From Halorubrum sp. Hd13 (GTDB lineage Archaea; Halobacteriota; Halobacteria; Halobacteriales; Haloferacaceae), in the NCBI RefSeq assembly GCF_002252755.1, contig NZ_NHOY01000019.1:1-36991 (forward strand): a DNA stretch of 36,991 bases. The letters run 5' to 3'. A program made the position numbers and the translations under genes. Positions 31,774 through 36,991 of the stretch are shown in pieces. Each line of letters opens with the position of its first letter. Within the stretch, counting starts at the first letter, position 1. The notes under the pieces were generated by a model. That model was not told where the DNA came from, searched no databases, and worked only from the letters and a program-made list of their open reading frames with translations.

Positions 31774-32982
31774 TTAAACGGTCACCTTCGCCGCGAGCCG
31801 CTCCGCGATGTGCTCGCCGAACGGCAGCGAGGAGGTCAGTCCGGGGGAGACGGCGTTGAGGACGTGGACGGCGTCCTCGCGCTCGACGAACAGCGGCTCT
31901 TTCACCAACTCGCCGTCGGCGCTCACGAGCTGCGCGCGGATCCCGGCGTAGCTCTTCCGGAGGTCCTCGGCGCGCACGTCGGGGACGAGCTTCTGGGAGG
32001 CCGCCGCGAACTTCTCCTTCCGGTACGACTTGTTCAGCTCCGCCCACGCGACCGAGAGCATCAGCGGCGAGGCGAGCAGCCGCCGGAAGCCGCCGTAGGT
32101 GAGCGTCTCCAGCAGTTCGCGGGGGTCGACGTCGGTGTTGTCGTACGCCTCGCGGCCGAACGCGAGGACCGCGTTCGGGCCGACGATCACCTTCCCGTCC
32201 GTGCGGCGGGTGTAGTGGACGCCGAGGAAAGGGAGCTCGGGGTTCGGCGTCGGGTAGATCATCGTCTCGCAGAGCTCGGCGCGCTCGGGCCGCACCTCGT
32301 AGTACTCGCCGCGGAACGGGACCACTTGGTACTCCTCGCCGACGCCGACCTGGTGGGCCAGCGTGTCGGCGTGGAGCCCGGCGGCGTTGACGAGGGAGGA
32401 GACCTCGAAACGGCCGTTGCTCGTGTCGAGCCGGTACCCCTCGGCCGCCTCCTCGATCCGCGAGACCTCGTAGCCCGTATAAATGGTAACCCCGAGGTCA
32501 CGGGCCTCGCGGGCGAGCGCGTAGACGTACTGCTCGGAGTCGACGGAGGCGGCCTCCGGGGCGTGGAACGCGGCCTGGCCCTCCGCGTGCGGCTCGTGCT
32601 CGCGGATCGCCTCGCGGGAGTCGAGCAGCTCGTAGGCGACGCCGTTGGCCTCGGCCCGCTCGGCGAGGTCGTCGAGCCGCGCCTCCTCCTCGTCGTCCGT
32701 CGCGACGACGAGGACGCCCAGCTCCTCGCAGGGGACGTCGTGCTCCTCGCAGTACGCCTTCATCCGGGCGGTGCCCTCGGTGGCGAACCGCGCCTTCTTC
32801 GAGCCCGGCGGGTAGTTGAACCCGGGATGGAGCACGCCGGAGTTCCGACCGCTCTGGTGGGCGGCGAGGTGGTGTTCCTTCTCTAGGACGGCGACGTCGA
32901 GGTCGGTTCGCTCGGCGAGGTGTTTGGCGACCGACAGGCCGACGCAGCCGCCGCCGACGATGGCGACGTCGTGGCGCATCAT
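31774..32982 (-). CDS. lhgO: L-2-hydroxyglutarate oxidase/dehydrogenase
   Basis: A 402-residue FAD enzyme of the DAO superfamily oxidising L-2-hydroxyglutarate to 2-oxoglutarate, probably passing electrons to the membrane quinone pool. The FAD motif is GGGCVG (10-15). LhgO signature blocks are present: HQSGRNSGVLHPGFNYPPGS, PFRGEYYEVRP, IYPTPNPELPFLGVHYTRR, KVIVGPNAVLAF and GIRAQLVSADGELVKEPLF. The match to E. coli LhgO from memory is extensive. Start MM at 32982/32979 follows a TATA-like box at 33012-33017. It is upstream of the CoA-transferase on the same strand. Related enzymes may use other L-2-hydroxyacids. Confidence 0.92.
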   Translation of the reverse strand: MMRHDVAIVGGGCVGLSVAKHLAERTDLDVAVLEKEHHLAAHQSGRNSGVLHPGFNYPPGSKKARFATEGTARMKAYCEEHDVPCEELGVLVVATDDEEEARLDDLAERAEANGVAYELLDSREAIREHEPHAEGQAAFHAPEAASVDSEQYVYALAREARDLGVTIYTGYEVSRIEEAAEGYRLDTSNGRFEVSSLVNAAGLHADTLAHQVGVGEEYQVVPFRGEYYEVRPERAELCETMIYPTPNPELPFLGVHYTRRTDGKVIVGPNAVLAFGREAYDNTDVDPRELLETLTYGGFRRLLASPLMLSVAWAELNKSYRKEKFAAASQKLVPDVRAEDLRKSYAGIRAQLVSADGELVKEPLFVEREDAVHVLNAVSPGLTSSLPFGEHIAERLAAKVTV

Positions 32983-33011
32983 TGCGTGTCCGACGGATCC
33001 GGGAGCGGTGG

Positions 33012-33017
33012 CATATA
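33012..33017 (-). promoter_or_regulatory. TATA-like box of lhgO
   Basis: The minus strand reads TATATG about 32 bases before the lhgO ATG. Confidence 0.4.
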
Positions 33018-33101
33018 GGTGCCGTTCGGCGCGGGCCGGCGGGGGGTCGCGGCGCCGTCTCCGAGCGGTCCCGCCGCCGCCCCTCGGGGCCACGGTAACG
33101 C

Positions 33102-33108
33102 CTATATC
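33102..33108 (+). promoter_or_regulatory. TATA-like box of the rdfA-like gene
   Basis: CTATATC centred about 28 bases before the ATG at 33133, divergent from the lhgO promoter. Confidence 0.5.
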
Positions 33109-33132
33109 GCTGCCCGACTGTGGTACTAACGA

Positions 33133-33756
33133 ATGACCGATACGAGCGGCGGGCGCCGGAACAAGGTGGCGCGCCTCGTCGACGAGTACGACTTAGACGG
33201 CGTCGGCGACGAGCTGGAAGCGCGGTGGACGGCGACCGGCGACGACCACACGAGCCTGCGCGACCTCGCGTACGAGTTCAACCGCGCGCTCGTCGAGTCG
33301 CGGCTCGACGAGACCGGGGTGCGCCTGTCGGCGCGGGAGCTGGACGCGGTGGTGCGCTCGCTGACGAGCGACGACGTCGCCGCCGCCGACCGGACGCAGC
33401 TCCGCCGGCGGCTCGAACGCGAGGGGGTCGACGTCGACGCCCTCGACTGCGACGTGGTCACGTACCAAGCCGTCCGGAGCTACCTCCAAGACCACCGCGG
33501 CGCGGAGTACGAGCCCGACGACGGCGACCGCGCGACGACCGCGGCCCGGGCCATCGGGAAGCTCCGCGGCCGGCTGGTCTCGGTCGCGGAGTCGAAGCTC
33601 CGGGGACTCCGGAAGACCCCGGCGCTCACGCTCGGGGAGTTCCGGGTGCTGGTGGACGTGAGCGTGCTCTGTACGGACTGCGGCTCGCGGTACGGCGTCG
33701 CCGACCTGCTCTCGTCGGGGGGCTGTGACTGCGAGGCGACGGAACCGGAGGAGTAG
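33133..33756 (+). CDS. rdfA: RdfA-like rod-determining factor family protein
   Basis: A 207-residue acidic protein. The start GRRNKVARLVDEYDLDGVGDELEARW and the central ERE-GVDVDALDCDVVTYQAVRSYL region match the haloarchaeal RdfA family as recalled. Haloferax RdfA is needed for rod-shaped cells. The C-terminus has four cysteines (CTDC and CDC) around VADLLSSGG, a likely small zinc site. Haloarchaea often encode several RdfA-like paralogues, so this may not be the shape-determining copy. It shows no functional link with the flanking catabolic genes. It converges on the formamidase gene with a 38-base gap. Confidence 0.7.
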   Translation: MTDTSGGRRNKVARLVDEYDLDGVGDELEARWTATGDDHTSLRDLAYEFNRALVESRLDETGVRLSARELDAVVRSLTSDDVAAADRTQLRRRLEREGVDVDALDCDVVTYQAVRSYLQDHRGAEYEPDDGDRATTAARAIGKLRGRLVSVAESKLRGLRKTPALTLGEFRVLVDVSVLCTDCGSRYGVADLLSSGGCDCEATEPEE

Positions 33757-33794
33757 GCCGACGGGGAAGACGGACGCGTAGCCCGACGGCGGCG

Positions 33795-35102
33795 CTACAG
33801 GTCGTACTGGTCGCGGACCGGCCCGTCGAGGCCGCGGTCTTCGAGGACGGCGAGCGGCGCCAGCATGTCAAGCTGGACGACGCCCGGGAGCCGCCCGACC
33901 TGGACGCCCCCGGTGAACGTGCAGCGCCCGCGGACCTCGCCCTCGCTCATGTCCAGGAGCTTCGTCGCGCGGTCGAAGGCGTTCTGCGTGGCGTCGTTGA
34001 CGGTGGCGCCGGAGCCGACGACCTGAATCGGCGCCATCTCCGTCTCCGTCTCGACGCCGTGCTCGGCGCCGAGCTCGCGGCCGGCCTCGCGCTCGGCGTC
34101 GGTGTACGGCGCGCTGATGAACGGGAGGTCCTCCTCGTTCGGGAGCAGCACGGGGCCGTCGAGTTCGAGCCCCTCGATCACCTCCACGTCCATGGTGACG
34201 GTGCCGCTCACGTCGGTGGTGTGGAGGGAGAGCTCGCCGTCCCCCTGGTTCGCGTGGAGGTCGCCGACGTAGATCCCGGCGCCGTCGACGTCGACGGGGC
34301 AGATCAGCGTGGCGCCCGGCCGGACCTCCGGGATGTCCATGTGGCCGTCGGTGCGCTTCTCGAGGTCCGCCTCGGTCTCGACGCCGTAGTCGTGGTCGGC
34401 GCCGATGAGGCTCTGCCCGAAGTCGCCCGCGTTGTGCGAGTCGGGCATCGTCACCGACGGCGTCGTCCCGATGTTGCCGATAAACGGCCGGAGGCGACCG
34501 AGCGTGCCGGGCATGCCGTCCGGCTCGTACAGCAGGATCGGGTGTTGCCGGGAGTTCTCGGGGATGTCCATCACCTCGTCGGCGTCGAGCGCGAGCTCGT
34601 GGGCCCCCTCCTCGTCGAGCGTGACGCCGACCGCGTTCTCGTGGTCGAACGCGACGGTGTAGCCGTACTCGAAGCCGAACGACGAGGCGTTGGCGCCGCA
34701 CTCGGCGCAGCGGATCGCGTCTTCGCCGGTCCCCTCGACGTAGGAGTCGGGCCACGTCGTCCCGCACTCCGGACAGCGGTGGTCGACGAACGGGTCGTCG
34801 CGGAACGCCGCCTCGCGTTCGGCCATCGACCCCGTGCTCGTCGCCAGGCTCGTCACCTCCACGTCGCGGATGCGGATCGCGACGGCGTCGCCCACCTCGG
34901 CGCCCTCGACGCGGATCGGTCGCGTCACCTCGTGACCGCCCCGGAACGAGGGGGTGACCATCGGCCCCCAACAGCCCGGCGGCGTGTACGTCGTCACCGT
35001 GCCGCCGTCGGCGACGGTGCCGGCCCACTCTTGATCGGGACCCACCAGCCCGAGCGTGTACTGGTCGACGTACAGCTCCTCTTCGATCTCTTGCTGTGAC
35101 AT
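33795..35102 (-). CDS. Formamidase/acetamidase (FmdA family) with zinc-ribbon insert
   Basis: A 435-residue FmdA/AmdA-fold amidohydrolase, expected to release ammonia from formamide, acetamide or a related short amide. Family marks are GCWGPMVTPSFRGGHEV, the GTTPSVTMPDSHNAGDFGQSLI region, and the GAGIYVGDLHANQGDGE block with catalytic and metal residues. Between about 108 and 137 an insert carries two knuckles, C110/C113 and C132/C135, that should form a zinc ribbon. The ATG at 35102 gives MSQQEIEEEL; an in-frame start at 35126 would place the start inside the promoter. It could supply nitrogen, and is possibly independent of the organic-acid island. Confidence 0.9.
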   Translation of the reverse strand: MSQQEIEEELYVDQYTLGLVGPDQEWAGTVADGGTVTTYTPPGCWGPMVTPSFRGGHEVTRPIRVEGAEVGDAVAIRIRDVEVTSLATSTGSMAEREAAFRDDPFVDHRCPECGTTWPDSYVEGTGEDAIRCAECGANASSFGFEYGYTVAFDHENAVGVTLDEEGAHELALDADEVMDIPENSRQHPILLYEPDGMPGTLGRLRPFIGNIGTTPSVTMPDSHNAGDFGQSLIGADHDYGVETEADLEKRTDGHMDIPEVRPGATLICPVDVDGAGIYVGDLHANQGDGELSLHTTDVSGTVTMDVEVIEGLELDGPVLLPNEEDLPFISAPYTDAEREAGRELGAEHGVETETEMAPIQVVGSGATVNDATQNAFDRATKLLDMSEGEVRGRCTFTGGVQVGRLPGVVQLDMLAPLAVLEDRGLDGPVRDQYDL

Positions 35103-35503
35103 AACACACCATAGTACGGTGCACACCGAAATAATGCTACTGCTCGCGGAACCGCGGCGGCGGTCGCGCAGAGAGAGGATGTTTCAAAACAAATAGTAAA
35201 TGAGATACCAGTCATTTCGAGGTACAAAACGTCGACGAGCCGGGAACTGAACGCAGATCTGGGACTTATCGTCCGCTAAACGCCGTTTAAATGGATTTCA
35301 GAGGACTATTCTCGGTGAGTTCGACGGTGACCGGCGTGAGTCGGAGACACGAGCGTACGCGGGCAAAAACCCGCAGAAACGGCGTTCTCGCCGGACCGGC
35401 GACGACGACTGAAATTTCGATGTCGAACAACAGTCCGATTCGAAGAATACTCGCGTTTCTTATAAATGTCGGCTTCGGGGCCGGGGTCGGCGTGGTGACC
35501 CGA
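35103..35503. other. Non-coding gap of about 400 bases upstream of the formamidase gene
   Basis: Apart from the formamidase promoter near 35130, no gene is supported. The stretch 35175-35300 is AT-richer than its surroundings, with AAATAGTAAATGAG and CGTTTAAATGG patches. A plus-strand frame from 35291 (inner ATG 35420) is mainly an open frame running into the opposite-strand gene at 35504. No hairpin or tRNA-like arm was seen. Confidence 0.4.
35117..35135 (-). promoter_or_regulatory. Formamidase promoter with adjoining inverted repeat
   Basis: The minus strand has ATTATTT (35129-35135) about 30 bases before the ATG at 35102. Immediately downstream, CGGTG-CA-CACCG (35117-35128) is a 5-base-arm inverted repeat over the predicted initiation region. 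It could be a repressor site. Confidence 0.45.
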
Positions 35504-35923
35504 CTACGCCGCGCGGTCGGCGGCGCCGTCGACCAGCTCCTCGGCGACGGTCGCGGCGTCCATCAGGGCCGGGTCGATCGCGAGGTCGGCGACGCCCGCG
35601 ACGAACTCCGGCAGGGACCGCTCGGCGTACGTCACGGCGAGGACGCCCGGGTGCAGCTCCTTAGCGATCGGGATCCCGGTCGCCTCCTCGACGTCGGTGA
35701 GGACGAAGTAGGCGGCGTCGGCGATGCCGGCGTCGGTGAGCGCGTCGGCGGTGACGAGCCCGTCGATCCGGCGGATTTCGACGCCGAGCGCGGCCAGCTC
35801 CTCGCCGAGGCCGTGCTCGTCGGGGCCGGCGACGACGGCGAGCGCGCCGCCGTCAGGGCCCGTCTCGCCGGCGCGGTCGCCCTCGGCGCGACCGCCGTCG
35901 GGGCGAGCGGATTCGCCCGCCAT
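35504..35923 (-). CDS. Conserved haloarchaeal protein of the guaA operon (DUF7126-like)
   Basis: A 139-residue protein. After a charged, Gly/Asp-rich first 25 residues the sequence looks like a small Rossmann-type regulatory domain: ALAVVAGPDEHGLGEELAAL as first strand and loop, ADAAYFVLTDVEEATGIPIAKEL, and ALAVTYAERSLPEFVAGVADLAIDP. This resembles TrkA-N-like folds without a clear full dinucleotide motif. I recall a haloarchaeal DUF7126 family in this gene order, but the name is uncertain. Its ATG shares one base with the guaA stop (TGATG), so it is made with GMP synthase. A role in purine synthesis or its control is inferred only from that coupling. Confidence 0.75.
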   Translation of the reverse strand: MAGESARPDGGRAEGDRAGETGPDGGALAVVAGPDEHGLGEELAALGVEIRRIDGLVTADALTDAGIADAAYFVLTDVEEATGIPIAKELHPGVLAVTYAERSLPEFVAGVADLAIDPALMDAATVAEELVDGAADRAA

Positions 35924-36840
35924 CACTCGTACTCGATCGTCGCGGGCGGCTTGTGAGTCACGTCGTAGACGACGCGGGCGACGCTCTCGTTCTCGCCGGT
36001 GATCCGGCTCTGGATCCGCTGGAGCGTGCTCCAGTCGAGCTCCTGCGCGCGGGCGGTCATCCCGTCGCGGCTCTCGACCGAGCGCACGGCGACGACCCAG
36101 CCGTGGACGCGGTTGTCGCCTTTCACCCCGGTCGCCTTTCCGAGGACCGCGGCGAACGCCTGCCACGGGTCGTACTCCTCCAGCTCCTCCTCGACGACGT
36201 GCGTCGCCTCGCGGGCGACCGCGGCCTTCTCCGGGGTCACCTCGCCGACGATGCGGACGGCGAGCCCGGGGCCGGGGAACGGCATGCGCTCGGAGATGAT
36301 CTCCTCCAAGCCGAGTTCGCGGGCGACCTCGCGGACCTCGTCTTTGTACAGGTCGCGGACCGGTTCGACTATGCCCTCGAAGTCGACGACCTCGGGGAGC
36401 CCGCCGACGTTGTGGTGCGACTTGATGTTCCCCTCGGACTCGATGCGGTCGGGGTAGATCGTCCCCTGCACGAGGTAGTCGGCGTCGGCGTCGCGGGCGA
36501 CGCTCTCGAACTCGTCGATGAACCCCTCGCCGATGACGTGGCGCTTCTCCTCGGGGTCGGTGACGCCCGCCAGCCGCTCGAAGAAGCGGTCCTGCGCCTC
36601 GATCACCCGCAGCGACTCCATGAACGAGAACGTGTCGCGGATCTCCGCCGTCTCGCCCTTCCGCATCAGCCCCGTGTCGACGTAGACGGGGGTGAGCTGG
36701 TCGCCGACCGCCTCGTACGCGAGCGTCGCCGCGACCGAGGAGTCGACCCCGCCGGAGAGGGCGATCACGGCGTTCGCGTCGCCGATCGCTTCCCGGATCT
36801 CGGTTATCGCCTCGTCGATGAATGCCTCCGTCTCGACCAT
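35923..36840 (-). CDS. guaA: GMP synthase, ATP-pyrophosphatase subunit
   Basis: This 305-residue subunit adenylates and aminates XMP to GMP using ammonia from a separate glutaminase subunit, the split archaeal arrangement. The PP-loop SGGVDSS is at 29-35. The C-terminal dimerisation domain has the conserved [11 protein letters not shown] and the terminal [16 protein letters not shown] that binds XMP. The glutaminase half is not in the window. The ATG at 36840 directly follows the pyrG stop and the gene overlaps its downstream neighbour by one base. Confidence 0.96.
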   Translation of the reverse strand: MVETEAFIDEAITEIREAIGDANAVIALSGGVDSSVAATLAYEAVGDQLTPVYVDTGLMRKGETAEIRDTFSFMESLRVIEAQDRFFERLAGVTDPEEKRHVIGEGFIDEFESVARDADADYLVQGTIYPDRIESEGNIKSHHNVGGLPEVVDFEGIVEPVRDLYKDEVREVARELGLEEIISERMPFPGPGLAVRIVGEVTPEKAAVAREATHVVEEELEEYDPWQAFAAVLGKATGVKGDNRVHGWVVAVRSVESRDGMTARAQELDWSTLQRIQSRITGENESVARVVYDVTHKPPATIEYE

Positions 36841-36991
36841 CTATAGCCTCACGTCCGCGTTCCGCTCGGTTGTGTCCGTCGATCCCAGCGCCGCCTCCAC
36901 GAGGGCGACGAACGGCGGGCTCGCGCGGTCCGGCCGCGACCGGAACTCGGGGTGCGCCTGCGTCCCGAAGAAGAACGGGTGGTCCGGGCGC
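36841..36991 (-). CDS. pyrG: CTP synthase, C-terminal end (runs off window)
   Basis: Only the last 49 codons are present, ending in TAG at 36843-36841. The sequence [16 protein letters not shown] is the hallmark of the glutaminase domain of CTP synthase, where the His and Glu of HPE are catalytic. The following [12 protein letters not shown] is the usual C-terminal helix. It abuts guaA with no gap, so CTP and GMP synthesis are co-transcribed here. Confidence 0.93.
   Translation of the reverse strand, partial: RPDHPFFFGTQAHPEFRSRPDRASPPFVALVEAALGSTDTTERNADVRL

Noticed and set aside
31565-32047. In-frame N-terminal extension of the CoA-transferase
   Set aside because: The extension is Arg/Pro-rich, overlaps the lhgO coding region and lies outside the family's length.
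15376-33000. The catabolic block considered as a mobile element or recent transfer
   Set aside because: No integrase, transposase, tRNA end or flanking direct repeat was seen, and codon use looks the same as in the neighbouring household genes.
35291-35956. Plus-strand frame with a hydrophobic stretch (inner ATG 35420)
   Set aside because: Most of it lies opposite the guaA-linked small gene. The hydrophobic part is short and there is no promoter or ribosome-binding support.

Overview
The window looks like haloarchaeal chromosome, most likely Halorubrum or a close relative (inferred from gene content and style, not from a search). It is very GC-rich, the proteins are strongly acidic, and the archaellum genes are of the haloarchaeal type, including a fused arlCE. 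Many genes have a TATA-like box 25-32 bases before the start codon, as expected for leaderless haloarchaeal transcripts. No rRNA, tRNA, CRISPR array, insertion sequence or integrase was seen.

Layout. 1-2.7 kb: the start of a zinc-ribbon protein (minus strand) and a divergent large surface protein. 2.8-12.2 kb: one co-directional motility block, cheY-cheC-cheD then arlCE-arlF-arlG-arlH-arlI-arlJ, with junctions that overlap or nearly touch. No archaellin, cheA, cheB, cheR or cheF lies in the window. 12.3-14.6 kb: a Mop-like single-domain protein, an extended SDR/epimerase and an HtpX-type protease. 14.6-15.4 kb: a gene-poor gap.

15.4-33.0 kb is a catabolic island. In order it holds an IclR regulator divergent from an MFS carrier, a D-2-hydroxyacid dehydrogenase, a glutaryl-CoA dehydrogenase, two enolase-superfamily acid-sugar dehydratase-like enzymes, and a LarA-like (DUF2088) protein. 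An SDR with altered active-site residues, a cupin and an FAH-family enzyme follow. Next come a universal stress protein, a TAXI-type TRAP transporter (Tat lipoprotein, fused permease, and a small one-helix protein overlapping the permease), an acetyl-CoA hydrolase/CoA-transferase and an L-2-hydroxyglutarate oxidase. Read together, these suggest uptake and breakdown of hydroxylated or dicarboxylic organic acids. One limb resembles the dehydratase, SDR and FAH-hydrolase route known for sugar acids in haloarchaea. A second limb handles C5 dicarboxylates (glutaryl-CoA, L-2-hydroxyglutarate). The substrate is not determined by the sequence.

33.1-35.1 kb: an RdfA-like rod-shape factor and a formamidase/acetamidase with a zinc-ribbon insert. 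35.5-37 kb: a tight minus-strand nucleotide operon, pyrG (C-terminal end only), guaA (ATP-pyrophosphatase subunit) and a small conserved haloarchaeal gene.

The items most worth following are the 2-hydroxyacid island with its LarA-like and atypical SDR proteins, the one-helix protein attached to the TRAP permease, and the palindromes around the iclR/MFS and TAXI promoters. Several short ORFs also overlap the start or stop codons of larger genes.
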